From positions 248,001-312,000 of the forward strand of contig WHUX01000033.1 in the NCBI GenBank assembly GCA_015179025.1: a DNA stretch of 64,000 nt, read 5' to 3'. Shown piece by piece: positions 35,611-48,369 of the stretch. The notes under the pieces are model-generated. The model did not search any database, had not been told where the DNA came from, and was given only the letters and a program-made list of their open reading frames with translations. The translations under genes were made by a program, and so were the position numbers. Every line of letters begins with the position of its first letter. The stretch's first letter is position 1. Source of the DNA: Terfezia claveryi (Eukaryota; Ascomycota; Pezizomycetes; Pezizales; Pezizaceae).

Positions 35611-38271
35611 TATAGTTCAAAGCATGAGAGCATGCCGTCATCATGCACCAGCAAAAACTCTGCTCTGTCATTGGTGCGTCGGTGGTGGATAACGTTTTTC
35701 CCTCAATTTCATTCAATTCAATGGAGCTGCTAGCGTATTTAGAATTTAGGTATCTTTAGAAAAGTTGCGGGTATTCTGTCTTACATGTTATCATGTTAGT
35801 CTACATGAAACCGGAGGATCGCGACAGGTATCATCTAAGACAGGACAATTAAATTATATATACAGATATCTAATATTTGGCATATCATCCCTTTTGCCAT
35901 GATAACATCTTCTATTCTCCCGTTCATTATTACGAGTGGGGAGACTTCTGTTGGAGAAAGAGCAGCCTAGGAAGTCTTTATCACTTCTTTGCCATGCATC
36001 TTTCACTTTTGACCCAGTTCCATTGGCAATATTTACCAGAGTCTCAGTTCAGAGAGTGTCATCACTATATAGTAGTCCAAACGCCTCCCCCATTGTCCAA
36101 CAGTCAAAGATATCTATATTATACTGAGGCTATTGGGGCGGGTGGACCGGCACGTGCACCCCGTGCGTAACTAGACAAAGCAGGAATGAACAGTGTAGCT
36201 CAATGTCAGGCTATTAATAGCATTTGTGGTAATACGAATTTGCAGAGTAATTTCATGAGCATGGTGGGGTTTAACATGCACTTGGGACTATGCTGATCTA
36301 ATTGAACTATCGCACATGTAGCAATTTGTTTAACGTATGCATGTGGTCATACATATCTAATGCAGTACGATGAGATAGTAAATTCCTAGCGACCTTCCAA
36401 CCCTCATTTCCACCATTTCCACCTCTATTCATTCCAGCCGTGGTTTTTTAGGCGATTTGGACAGTGATATCTAGGCTGATTTGCACGCTGATTTCTAGGG
36501 CAATTTGGACAGAGAGCGATTGGTTTAGTGATTTAGACGCTGACATATAGAGTGATTTAGACGTTAGTACCTAGAGTGATTTGGATGCTAATATCTAAAG
36601 TGGTTTGGACAGTAATTTTTGAGCTTATGTGGACAGTGATTTTGGCCAGGAGGAGGCGGGCGGAGGGATAGCAATACTGAATATGGTGGGATTGAGCACA
36701 GCCAGATTTTTAGTATACTAAGATTGAGATTGGGCGACAAACATGGCCGGGTGGAGGAACTGGTGTATGAACGATTCATTCGTTATGCTTAGAAAAGTGG
36801 TGGTTCTTAACCTTACGGATCCGCTAGTCTGTCTAAACTAAGTATCTAATACTAAGGTAGGGAACTGGGTAGTGTTGTCATATGACCTTTCACCGGTCTG
36901 ATATAAATTCTTTTCAGGAGCTCACTTTACTTTTCAGTTTAGCATTGAGAGCTGCACGGAGTAGTGATAATGTTTAATAAACTCCTCCTTTCCAGGCCAA
37001 TTTAATATAGCGAGATTGTGGCACAGCGAGTTTGAATACATGCAGTAGCGGCAGTGCGGAACAGGAAGGGTATTGAGTACAAGCAACGCTTCTGCATGTG
37101 AGTGGAGTCGGTTTTATCATCGGCACCAGAGTTAAGATATCCACCGGGGAGACCATGAGTTTCAGTGCGAGCGGCAACGTTTCGTAAAATAGTACCGACT
37201 CACATCATCCTTGGCATGCTCTGCCTCCAGGATTGGTGGTTCTACTTCTTTACGTTGCTCTTTTGTTGTGCTCACCGCTCCCAAGTTGAGACCAATAATC
37301 AAGTACCATAAGTTCTTGCAAATTGTTGGGGGTCCGGAAAGGCTCTCGTCCTATAATTAAAATCATCCTTCACAGGAGTTCTTTTGTGTACAACGAGCCG
37401 TTGGCTTCGACGCACAAGCAAGCTCCGCAATTTTTCGGCATGATATTCTAGTTAGTGACTCGGAGGCCAGGGCCTTGAGCTGATTGAGAGTTGCAATATT
37501 CATCTTGACACCTGTGGTGTTTCAGATGGACCCTAGCATATCGTGAGGAAATCTTGATAAATCGTGCATGCCGATACCCTGAAGCTTAACAGCTCGGACC
37601 CCTTAGTGCAATCCTTTTGAAGCTCTGCTCTTCCATGCCATTAGTCTTCACCTTTTGGCTTTTATTCACCAAAACATGTCAACGTGACGAAAATACCAAA
37701 AACCGTCAATTCCATGAAAAAATGTTCACCCAAAGTTTTAAAATTTAGTTTCTATTAAGGGCTCAAAGCCTATGCACTTTAAATGCACTATAAATAGAAA
37801 ATACCCTCGATGAAAATTCTAGAAGTAAGTACCTTTCCCATGAAAGTTTTAACATGTATCCAAGCCCCCTAAATATTCTAGGGCTGAGATATCATTTTAA
37901 GAGCTACTTATCTAGCTTGGTTTATAGTGTTCTATATCAGCAGAATTTATAGCGTTGGTGGTTTCTGACCCTCTTCTGAATAGAAGCATTTCAAGTGTAA
38001 AAACACCAAAGGACGAAGAGTGATGACTTAGAACTATGCTAATTCTACTTAGAGCTTGGATCCTTTGCTATTGGCATATATGATTTTCCGAACGTGTACC
38101 GTGGAGGCTTGATATAAAAGAATTCTATAATATGGATTTGATCTGATTGTGAATGGTTTCCATGATGATTGGACTACCGTAAAGGGAACTTGTAAGACGA
38201 GCTAGCCCGATTTGGAAACACATTGGGATGCACTAGCAAATTTCTAACCAAAATGGGAAGTTATAGCCTCC
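35611..38271. other. Intergenic, no gene seen
   Basis: 2.6 kb without a supported gene. At 36440-36600 there is a diverged repeat with period about 25-30 bp (GTGATTTGGACGCTGATATCTAG-like). Remaining frames are short and without motifs. Confidence 0.5.
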
Positions 38272-38317
38272 TTGTTAGTTAGTCGGGTTGGCACAACCTC
38301 TCGTAGATATTGTTAGT
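38272..38317 (+). repeat. Micro-insertion: 30 bp with 8-bp direct repeats
   Basis: TTGTTAGT at 38272-38279 and 38310-38317 flanks a 30-bp insert that begins TAGTCGGGTTGGCACAAC, a Mutator-like tip with one change. A second tip-like piece (CTCGTTGGCACCC) follows directly. Confidence 0.65.
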
Positions 38318-38581
38318 CTCGTTGGCACCCTCGTTGTGGTGCCGCATTCGGTCTCCTGATGTAGAGGAATATATTCGATACAGATAGCAGGGAGTTTGGG
38401 AGCTTAAAACTAGGCGTAGACCCCTATCAACATTCTTGTCCTCGAGGAAATTCAAATCACTGGAGCGGAAACTGGAAATGTCTTCAAACCACTTTATTTA
38501 TAAGTGTTTGTTGAAATGACACCACATTTCACGGATTAATAAATATCAACGGTCAAAATTCCTAAATGCGCTCGCCAGAGC

Positions 38582-40425
38582 TCACAATGAGGCAGGCCGC
38601 CATTCCGTCCCGGTGAGTCCCCAGATTGCCTTCCCCCGCTTGAGGAACCAACCCCACAATATAATCCACGCAACCGTGACAAATCCGTTCCAAACCAAAC
38701 TCCCTCCAAAAATAATGCCATGCCATTTCCATGCTGTATCTGGAGTAATTCCAATCTTAGTTACCGCTATCGCCCATGGGAGATCCCAAAAGAGATTAGA
38801 CATGAATGATTTCCACCAGTACATCTCAGGGCGTGTAGCAAGGAGGATAGCTGAAAGTTGTGTAGACACTCCATAAATGATGTAGCACCAGTCAACCGTC
38901 CGCCACATCTTTTGCACTACATCAGCCACCGGATCTGAAGCAGACAGGTAGTGAGCAAAAGGGCGGATAAAGAGGAACGTCAGGAGGAGGAAAATCGGGA
39001 TTTCGACGACGACGACGCAAAGGACAGAGATAAATGCACTTCGAGAGATGTCTGTATAATTCAGAAGAATGTGAGCTCGAGTCAAATGTAAAGTCAGCAC
39101 TTTGGAGCTTTTGAGTAGCATACATACAAATTAGGTCCTTATTTGTTGCCTTCGCTCTATGGTTCTCGATCCCAACACGTTTTCTCCAGACGCCCCAATG
39201 GTGTCCAATAAAAGTGCTAGCACTCGCTTCCAAAGCTTGAACGGGCACCATAACCAAGCCCCAACGAATGGTGTTGAATATACCCCAGGCGGTGGCATAT
39301 GTCTCGCCCATTTTAACTACCCCAGACACTAGCCATAGGTAAATAACGTTACGAAATGCTGATTCAATAAACGTGAAAAACCCTGGGCGAGCAAGTATGG
39401 ACAATGCTTTAATAGACGGCCTGAGAGACGTTGGCGAATTTCCGGTTTCTGCATCGCTGGTATTGGCCCTGCAATTCTCTGTAACGTGACGTCGTGACCT
39501 CACCAGGTAATATGTGAGCCCACACACAGCTGCAAGCGCATCACAGATAAGCCGTATAGCAGCCTGTGTATTGACAGTAGGCTTGATTTTGGCAACGCGA
39601 AAGGGTGATAGAAATAACATGTCCAGCACAATGTTAGCGGCAGTTTTAACTCCACTGATTAACAATGGCACGTCAGGTTTGTCCAGGGCACGGGTCGAAT
39701 ATGCAACAGCAACTTCTAAAGTGGAGGTGAGAGAAGAGAATGCTGCAATGCGTACGTAAGTTAGAGATGCACTCCGTACGGGCTCAGGGACAAAGGCATT
39801 TGCAAACTGTTGAGCGCAGATAACGAAGACTATTGACATGATTAGGCCTAGCATGGACTGAAATACAATGAGGGTGTTGGTTAGTTGTACTCGAGATGAA
39901 ATAGAGCGTGAGGACTTGTCGCCGATAATTAGGTAGGACACGCGAGGTAGACCTTCATTCAGGACTTCCACCAATACCCCAATGTATCTAAATATTTTGG
40001 AGAGTTGTATTAATTCAAACGCCCGATCCAATAGAAGGTGATACATACGTGTAGACGTCGGTCGTCACGACCATATGGGGGTCAATTTTCGCAATCCACA
40101 GCTTCGCCAAAGTTCCATATATAGCCGGGAGAAGGAAGGAAGCCGCATTGAATAGAACGGCACCGGTGAACCTCTCTCTACTCCACCACTGTAGTGAAGA
40201 TTCTGCCACGTCTACCCTCTCGTCATTGTGGTTTTCTGATTCTTCTTCTGCCAGATTGGTATTTTTCATTTTTGAACTAGATGGCCGATGTCGACAATTA
40301 ATTTGTGACCGGAGAAGATCTAGATGAGTGTTGTGGGAGTTATCAGCAACTTCTGTTGCTGTCAAAAGCGGGACCAGCGACTGTAAATCTCTGTCGCTTG
40401 AGTCCACATGGCGTTTGGCAGACAT
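38582..40425 (-). CDS. MATE-family multidrug/toxin extrusion transporter, 568 aa
   Basis: Exons 40425-40049, 39987-39128 and 39051-38582 join to 569 codons; introns 40048-39988 (GTATGT…TTTAG) and 39127-39052 (GTATGT…TACAG) restore the frame exactly. About 85 hydrophilic residues precede the first membrane segment. Ten to twelve hydrophobic segments follow in two halves, with the MATE-like pattern of a polar loop before [22 protein letters not shown] and [13 protein letters not shown]. Fungal MATE proteins of this branch are putative H+ or Na+ coupled exporters in the plasma or vacuolar membrane; the substrate cannot be told. It stands alone between long gene-free stretches. The start is the first ATG of the frame (MSAKRHVD). 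Confidence 0.82.
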
Positions 40426-41797
40426 CGTCTCCTGGGTTTATGTACCAATAGATTTGGCGCGGTTTTGGTGTTGTCCCCAAGTTTGAGATAAGCTTAAGGT
40501 TGCGATTACGTTTCCGAACGCCGTTACTAGGGCACGGGATATCATATCACTTTGTCTTAGGGTGAAAAAGCATATACAGTATTTTTATGGAATCATCGTT
40601 CAGGCCTCCAATCGCAATGTTTCATATGTTTACCGAGTTGCTTGGCACAGAAAACCACATGGCATTATTCGTGCAACTTAACTTCTTATTTCGTCGACAA
40701 GCTAGTCCCAATCCGCATCAAACGAAGCGAGCGACAAACTACTATATGGCCGCCACTTCAAGGAGTCAGTCTGTGACTGGAAGAGAGATGGGAAACATAG
40801 ACGGAGTAATGACAACGTACTCTATTTACTTCAGCACGCTAACCTCAAGAGATCCTGGGCCAATTGCGGAGTCTTGCATGCGCAAAAGGTCCAGTGCCAC
40901 CTCTTGCTTGGTCCAGGGTCATAAACTATACGTAAAAGCTTGACATACTTGAACGAAACCATGCATAGATGAGACTCCAATGGGGCTCTAGACTGAAGCC
41001 ATGCCAGCTAACAGTATGTATCTACGTATATAGCACCGGTACTGACTTCTGGATACACCTGGGGCCATAGCTGATGTCACCCCTCACGCGACACCCTGCC
41101 CACCATACCCGTAGCATGGCACAAACGCTTTGAAAAAAGATTCTATCCTCAGCAAGTATCTACTAAACGCTAGTGTAAACCTCAATCGCCAGCCTAACAC
41201 CTGCTACCTGGAAGGCTGGAGTCCTGTACTGAGGTGCTATAGCGTGCCTCCCTAAGGACCCATAATCAGTTGCGGCAACTGCTGTCTAGGGAGAAATTCC
41301 CAGGATATTTAGAGTGGGAATTTGGGATCACGGGGGGGTCTAGGGTCTGCACACCACCACACGACTTCCTTTAACAGGCTCGTGACTCTGACATGCAGAT
41401 CTTTTTCATTCAGATGGTGTTCGCCACTTGTAGCAGTTGGACGGGAGCGGGGAGGCTACGAGCTCAATTATACAAGCAATCATGCAAATTTTTAAGAGCC
41501 GTGATTCTTGCCTTTCTCGGATTCCGGCCAGGTGAAAGCATTGTCATCGCAAGAACATACCACATTGCTCTGTAATATATATAAAAAATAAATAATAAAC
41601 CGGTACTTGTGGATTCAGTCGCATGAATGTACAAAGAACGGTTAGCGAGGGTACCAATTGTGCGTACCGTCCTTAGGGTTATTCTCTACAACCCAATTAC
41701 CTACTGTAAATAGACATAGTGCCCAATCCCCAAGATCAGTATTTGCACACATACATGATTTAAAAGTTAGAACATATTTCTTCTTTTAATTTCTAAA
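40426..41797. other. Intergenic, no supported gene
   Basis: Upstream region of the MATE gene. A 118-codon plus frame at 40587-40943 has no recognisable domain and is probably chance. Confidence 0.45.
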
Positions 41798-41799
41798 TA

Positions 41800-42504
41800 C
41801 CGTAGAAACTCGCGGACAAGACTTTACATTTACAGTACGGCAGTTTTGCCAAAAGCTATCTCCACTCTTATATTCACGAATAGGTACTTTCTTAATCATA
41901 GTTACTTTCTGATGTGTGGTGTTCCACAAGAGTTACACACTTTCTTTCCTACAAGGTGATTACAATCGCCGCTGTGCCGTCCGCATTTTCAAAAAATCTC
42001 TTCACCCAACTGTGAGGCGGAAGACTTACTGGCCCAGGTTCCGCATCAGGTTCGCTTTCTGTAGTATCTGAATCATCACTTAGAGCCCTCACATTCCGCA
42101 GCTCCGACTGAACTAGCTGAAGAATTGGCTTGTGTACCAACAGTATACCCATCAAGCCCGCGAATATTAATATCTTTATCTTCACTGCCATCCAGTGCTA
42201 CAGTAATAACACATTTGAAAGGAGCGGACAATAAGCTCTTTAAGTTTTCGGATGTGGGACCTTGTCGTTTTGGTGGCATTTTGCACGCGGGACCATGGGC
42301 CGTGGGTGGGTAAGTGTATAGATAGGGTAGTGGGGATGTGCATACAAACATTGGAAGGTTGATCTTCTATGCGTTTGTGCCAGAACATTCTACCCTCAGC
42401 AATACTATTCTTATTGACAATACAACACCCAAGCATATCCGCCTCAGCATATTCAAGGTTACTTTCTTATACATTTTTACTTCCTTGTCCACGGGTTTCT
42501 ACAG
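41800..42504 (-). mobile_element. pogo-type element E
   Basis: The inverted ends CCGTAGAAACTCGCGGACAAG and CTGTAGAAACCCGTGGACAAG (right complement) are flanked by TA at 41798-41799 and 42505-42506. Sub-terminal copies of TACTTTCTTA occur on both sides. It is 705 bp long and contains a frameshifted minus-strand ORF (next entry). Confidence 0.72.
41949..42279 (-). pseudogene. Frameshifted ORF inside pogo element E
   Basis: An ATG at 42279 opens MPPKRQGPTSENLKSLL… to a stop at about 42076. An overlapping frame (SDDSDTTESEPDAEPGP…SWVKRFFENADG) runs to 41949. The two read as one acidic protein broken by a single frameshift. The basic start and acidic middle are not diagnostic of a transposase, so this could be an unrelated element gene. 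Confidence 0.4.
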
Positions 42505-42506
42505 TA

Positions 42507-43598
42507 CTTTAAGATTTAATCAAGATTAAAATATTTGTATCTTTTTTCCTTTTCTACTTTACTTAAATGTTTTGTCAATACACCAAAACCGTCAGGAGCA
42601 TAATAGAAATATAACAGCCGCTCAATATGCAGAATTAATACACAGGCACAATCATGCGAAATCACTCCTGAATAATTCTGATTCATTCATAAGGAATACT
42701 TAACGGGGTACTAGAATATGGGCTGTTCTGGAATGTCTCCTATTTTTGCACTGTGCCGTTTATGGCAAACATTCCAATACTACACACGAAGGGTTCTATG
42801 CTTATTTCCTAATCGATCTTGAATTGTCAACAAAGAGTATGAATTATAAATTTTTGCTTCTGAAAACCCAGGATACGTGTTGCAATCTACCAGGTTCTAG
42901 ATCCAGCACACTGTTATCTTCTGAGTCTGGAACGCCCTCGCCAGGAACAGTTAACAGCCAGAAAATTCAAGCCATGAGGATGAAAGTATGTCAGATTCAA
43001 CAATGTCAATGTTGCTACTCATCTAAGATGGCTGATTGCTCATGTTGGTAATTAGATTTGCGCCCGTTTGCAATTCTCTGGTGCCCACCCAAATTATCTT
43101 GCGCCATTAGAAAAGGAAGTATTTCATTGCATTCCTTAAATTTAAAAGTTCCGTCAAAACGTGGCAGTTCACGGATAAAATCGCCTCTGCCGAGAGCTTC
43201 TGGCCTGGTAATTTGGATATGTATAAACAAAACACCAGCATCCAGCTACATCCAGCATCTAGCTGCATCCAGCATCCACCTGCGTCCACCGTCCACTTGT
43301 GACCACGCCCAGCTGCGCCCAACGTCCAACTTCCAGCCGCCTCCAGCGCCCTACAATGTGGCTTACAGAAATAGAAATCGGGCATCGTGAGGTCAACAGT
43401 CATGTACCGAATCATTTGGAATATACAACGCACTCTTGGATATACTACTAGCCTCCGGCACGGACAAATTCACAGAGGGCAGCAGCCAAAAATGCACGGC
43501 TGCCTGGTGCCTGATCTATCACGCACTTAAAAGTGGGTAGTATATTCCACATGCTTCGGCACTCTCTTGTTTGCCTGCCTCTCCATATACAGCATGTC
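42507..43598. other. Intergenic with a CCAGCATCC-type repeat tract
   Basis: At about 43237-43360 short diverged units of CATCCAGC/CGTCCACC repeat about ten times. The rest is without a supported gene. Confidence 0.5.
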
Positions 43599-43606
43599 TA
43601 TATAAG
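43599..43606 (+). promoter_or_regulatory. TATA box of the exonuclease gene
   Basis: TATATAAG lies 88 bp before the ATG at 43694, a normal distance for a fungal core promoter. Confidence 0.45.
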
Positions 43607-43693
43607 ACAGATAATTCCATCCCCTAAAGATATCCTGACGTTCTCCAAATACTTTACTTGCAAGTCCAAACTTAAATACAGCTAAGGACTGCA

Positions 43694-44431
43694 ATGACCA
43701 CCATTATCGATACCACCGAAGAAATCACTAATCTCATTGATAGCATCACCCCCTATCTTACATCTACCTCACCACCTGCTCTCTACTTAGACGTGGAAGG
43801 AATCGACCTTTGGCGTGAGGGATACATCTCTATTCTTCAATTGCACCTCCATCCAAACAGCCACACATATCTAATCGATATTCATCTCCTTGGAGAACGC
43901 GCTTTCACGACGACTGGCCTCAGAGACCCCACATCATCATTAAAGTCCATCCTTGAATCTCCAGCCATACCCGTGGTATTTTTCGATGTCCGTAATGATA
44001 ACGATGCACTTTTTCACCTCTATGGCATAAACCTTAAAAACGTCCATGATATACAGCTCATGGAACTGGCAGCTCGACCCTCCAGTAAGAGGTTGATCTG
44101 GGGTTTGGCAAAGACCGTAGAGCAATATTTGCACATGAGTAGGACGGAAGTCATGGAGTGGCAGCGAGTGAAAGAGTCCGGAAAACGACTCTTTTTACCA
44201 GAATTGGGAGGAACTTATGCAGTATTTAATGAGAGGCCAATCACGCAGGAGATTGCAAAATATTGTGCGCAAGATGTGCAGCAGCTCCCTGCTCTATGGG
44301 CTTTCTTTAACCCTCGTTTGTCAGCTTATTGGAGGCTTCGAGTCTCACGAGCTACTGAAGATCGCTTACAACTATGTCAGGACACACGGTATACACCACG
44401 CGGGAGAGAGAAGGCGTTGGGACCATTTTGA
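43694..44431 (+). CDS. 3'-5' exonuclease domain protein, EXD1-like, 245 aa
   Basis: A single-exon DEDD-type exonuclease fold. Exo I is YLDVEG (D33, E35), Exo II is FFDVRNDNDALF at about residues 95-106, and Exo III is YCAQDVQQLPALW near 193-205, giving the four acidic metal ligands. The helix LKNVHDIQLMELAARP follows Exo II as in EXD1/WRN-exonuclease relatives. The C-terminal GREKALGPF is the usual end in fungal homologues, so the ORF is likely complete. It has no signal peptide. It would act on RNA or DNA 3' ends; EXD1 in animals is an RNA adaptor in the piRNA pathway, but the fungal role is unknown. The start ATG is preceded by a TATA box. Confidence 0.85.
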   Translation: MTTIIDTTEEITNLIDSITPYLTSTSPPALYLDVEGIDLWREGYISILQLHLHPNSHTYLIDIHLLGERAFTTTGLRDPTSSLKSILESPAIPVVFFDVRNDNDALFHLYGINLKNVHDIQLMELAARPSSKRLIWGLAKTVEQYLHMSRTEVMEWQRVKESGKRLFLPELGGTYAVFNERPITQEIAKYCAQDVQQLPALWAFFNPRLSAYWRLRVSRATEDRLQLCQDTRYTPRGREKALGPF

Positions 44432-45614
44432 ACTCCGGATGCAGGATTGAGAGGTATTCTCAGGTGGCTGCGATGAAAGGAAGGGAGGGTACACGAGGGA
44501 AGTTTGAGTTAAGGAATAAGTTGTGGGGTTTTCAGTTTGGACTCTGGGAGTGGGATGTGTAAAGGAGACAAGCTGGGTATTTTTTTTTCTAGGTTATTGT
44601 TACTGTACTATGCAAGGCATCTGTCGTTGGCGAGTGACATTGTGCCTCAGAGGATCGGTCTGTGGAGCAGAGGGAACAACAAAATAGGGTTGCATCCATG
44701 AATTGTGCGGCGGTTTGAGATACTCTGCCTAGAATTTTTGTATTCATTTGATTACCCTGAACCTGATACTTACTGGCTAAAAGGAACCCGCCAATATATT
44801 TTTTTAAAATCAGTCATGGGATAGTCTTCAGATTTAGAGCTTTCAATCGGGATGATTTAGGCCGCAAGAGCAGATCGCGGAGAAGTTCATGCGGCTGCAA
44901 CCTGAAGTAACCATTACCACCGGCTTGCCTGCCTCTCCGCTTCCAATCTATACAGTACCAAGACCTGAGTTTCCAAAAAAAAAAGTCTTCCACTGGAAGC
45001 TGTTGATGGAAATCAGAAAGTTTTCCGAGTCCCCCTGTAGCTCATAAGCTCGATACCTGTCGATGGCTCTGGCATATCTGCTGTAGCCAGAGGAGCCTTC
45101 CGGCCTCGCCCTCCAAACCAGAATACTTGCATCCCTCCTCCTTGGGCTAACCAGACTGACGGCATGCTCCGGCTATGATGCAGTAAATAGTATACCTAGG
45201 AACTACTGTACCTACAGCAACCTGACTAGCTAATGGTTTGTGCTTACGGTAAGACCGACAGGGATAAAACGTGTTGTCTTGCCATCGATATATGTACCCT
45301 ATGTACAGTATCTGAAGATGGTTACTTAGACTCTGTATGTGGTATTAAAATACCTGACGAGTTAACAAATTCCAAGATCACATCATGCTCGGAAAAATCC
45401 TATACAAAAATTTTAAACAATATATCATTACCACTCCTTCCTCTCATATCTAATTAAAGTTCAATATAGAGGTATCTTATGATCATTATCATCAAGAGAG
45501 AAAAATTGTGCCATCCCCCACATAAGCATGTCATCTGCTATCATCACATTGATGATTACTAAGAAGCGATGTTAATCGGAACTTGCAAACCTCTCAAATA
45601 CAGCAAGGAGAGAT
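44432..45614. other. Intergenic, no gene seen
   Basis: 3' flank of the exonuclease gene, with T-rich tracts. A 74-codon plus frame at 45233-45457 has no motif. Confidence 0.5.
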
Positions 45615-45992
45615 TTGTGCAGAACTGCATGTTTGGAAAAGTGGAAATGGGGCAACCATCCCATAGAGCAAAAGCAGTTGGTTGAAGAGCTTGCTGCTTT
45701 TGGAAGAGAACGGGAACGTCATGAAGAACTATTATTCTTATCTACAGCCCCATCTTTGCTTCCTTCTTACATTTGCAGCTCTTCTAATAACCGCCAAAAG
45801 GACCACGTGCCTTGGAAACATCATCCTGGAACTGCTTGTCATTACAGTAATGCTCCTACGTCTGCTGTTTTCATCCCCTTAGCTAATTTCAGGGATATTG
45901 GCAGAACGGAATACCAGACTACCTATGACTCACTAAGCCCTCCTAGCCGCTTTGAATCCTCATGTATGCCTGCACCGCGGACGGTATGGTAA
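45615..45992 (+). pseudogene. Possible coding fragment of unknown family
   Basis: A frame with CLEKWKWGNHPIEQKQLVEE and ELAAFGRERERHEELLFL looks like a real charged helix rather than random translation, then degrades into low-information sequence. No family recognised and no intron seen. It may belong with the broken fragment that follows at 46.2 kb. Confidence 0.25.
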
Positions 45993-46218
45993 ATCTGAGC
46001 CGTAGATTTGATATAGCCCAGCAACATCCTTGGGGCTTTTACTGCTCAATATCGTGGGTGTGGCTATGCTTATCAAGACGACCGATAGTAACTGCTGTAC
46101 CATCCACTAGACGTGGGACCTTTATTCCCGGAATTGCAAAGGTGGTGACCTCTCTCAAATACTTCTAACTATATCGGTAGTTAATGGCCTTGCCATCAAC
46201 ATCTCCAGTCCTGCCAGA

Positions 46219-46631
46219 TTGCCTGCTCTTTTGGAGTCTACACTCATAATTCTGAACACGCACTATACTATAACCCCGCGACAGCTCCGATTGAGACATG
46301 ATAACTGGTGTTCAGATCAAAAAAACCTAGTGCGGTGGTGTAAGGACTTAGTAGAGATCGCCATCATGGCTTCAGAAATGTTAAACTGGTATTCGCAATG
46401 ATGTTGTATTGTGGTATTACGTTCTCCATCAATTGATATGGGGAGAGAACAGCTAGTCATGACACCCTCCTTCTACAACCAAAAGCAGCAAGACCTCCAA
46501 GTCGCTTACGCGATGGTGAGTATCACACCAACCAACCATATACTGATATTGAGAATAGAAATCATCGCTATCACTCTGCGCCAGGGAGCAACCTGATGGG
46601 GACTATAGCAACCCTCCGCATACTCCCCGAA
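46219..46631 (+). pseudogene. Broken gene fragment of unknown family
   Basis: One frame runs through RQLRLRHDNWCSDQKNLVRW and ASEMLNWYSQ, meets a TGA at 46399-46401, and continues in the same frame through SIDMGREQLVMTPSFYNQKQ and QDLQVAYAM. There a donor GTGAGT and acceptor GCGCCAG define a 68-bp intron, followed by another early stop. The continuity of frame and a good intron show it was a gene. The family is not recognised. Confidence 0.4.
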
Positions 46632-47901
46632 ACTGTACCATTGACGGTCTACGATTACTAATAGAGGGATATGTATTGTTCCATCTACTCCATAAATCTC
46701 CGCAGGACACTGTTACTTGTCCCACGACAAATTCCATACAAATTAAGAGTAATCAAGGAAAACAATGATATCCAGACTTGTCTCAACTACACATACCGAT
46801 TTGATATATCCAATATTCGCTATTTCCCAGCTTGACGTGCAACCATGCAGCCATATGACGGCGTTATTTTTTTCATATATACCATACCCATTTTTACCCT
46901 GAACTTGCCATTACAGAACTCTTGTTTCCCTTGTTCTACTTTTACTTTTCTATCAGGATGATGTTATTCCTTATATCACATTGCTTATATACGTGTACAT
47001 ACATATGAAGCAAGAATAAGGAGATGATTCAAAAGCGCCCCGGGGGGGGCAGCGCGAACCAGGTGTGTATATATATCCTCTAGTTTTAATACCTCTATTA
47101 ATTAATCACCTATAAGATTTGTCTACTTTGCGATGAGCCTACTTGTGTCTATACCCACTGCTCATCCCGGTGGGGTCCAGGCTGCATTCCTTTTATGGGC
47201 GCAGTCCCACCAGAATCGCACCCGCTTTGGGAATGAGCCACCTCGCCTACTTAGCCTTTGTGAACAGAAAGTTATTGAGTTTGTTGAATCAAAGTGTCTG
47301 GGCCCCGCAGGAGAACACAGGAGCACATAATTATCCAAGTAAGTAAAATCTTGATAGTAAATACAACTTAGAATAAAGCATGAAATGGGATATAAACTGG
47401 GAGTAATGTATGAAATGAGATTGAACATTAGGGAGAAGGGCCGGCATGAGGATGGACTAGAACGAGATTTGTAGGATTAGAGGCTTTCTTCTGTTTCCTT
47501 TACAGAAACCTCGCCGGAAAAGGGGACCCTGATGTGAAAAGGGACAGCAAAGGTTTGGGAGTCCCGCTTCACTTGTGTATATTTTCATTTTTTATTTAAT
47601 ATTTCATCCGGGTTTGGTTGGGTGGGCTCTGGACATGTATTTTCCTAAGAATTAAGCAAGTCATCACTCTGCATCGTTCACTTCTACCTAAGTGCCCTCT
47701 GCACACTTATTTTTGTCCACTCTGCGTATTTCCATCCGCTATAGTATGCACAACAGATTGGTTTGTATGAGGCTAACTCACAAATATATCTTTACTAAAA
47801 ATGTAGAGACTAGTATACAAGTGACAACGCCAAGTGACTAGCAGGTTCGTGACCTCGCAACTCCCCCGAAGTGTTGGAAATCTACAGGGAGATGAGTGAT
47901 C
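46632..47901. other. Intergenic, no gene seen
   Basis: Left flank of the 14.4-kb element. Frames at 47133-47428 are short and without motifs. Confidence 0.45.
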
Positions 47902-48160
47902 CACCTCTAGCATGCAGCTCGAACATTACTTAAGAATGGGGCAATTCTAAAATGCCCCCATTGTTAAGTAATGTACACGGCAGGGCAATCCCACCCGCGC
48001 TAAAATAACTTCTTGGCACACATTATGTCTTCAGGCTGGGTGGCGAAGACTGTTCGTGCGCGCAAACTTTAGTCTTCCGTGCTGATAATAAAGACTACTA
48101 CATGCCGTGCAATATTTGTCTTCCGTGTTGATAATGAAGACTACTACGTGCCATCTTCAG
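47902..48160 (+). repeat. Left terminal inverted repeat of the KDZ-type element
   Basis: Begins CACCTCTAGCATGCAGCTCG. It contains an imperfect palindrome of about 50 bp (47923-47974, CATTACTTAAGAATGGGGC…) and ends in about two units of a 48-bp repeat containing GTCTTCCGTG and GATAAT. Confidence 0.85.
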
Positions 48161-48369
48161 ATTAGTCCACCCCTTATGAAATGCACATACTAGCAAAAGA
48201 ATCTGATTAAGTTGAGCTTATCCTCACCACGTGAGATGTGCGTGCTATTCACTTCCCATGATCCAAACCTAATATATTATCTGATTCTCTTCATAGTTTT
48301 TGAGATTTTCATCGGCCACGGCAATATTCTCTTCCACATGATACTATTATATATACGCTTGTACTAGAC

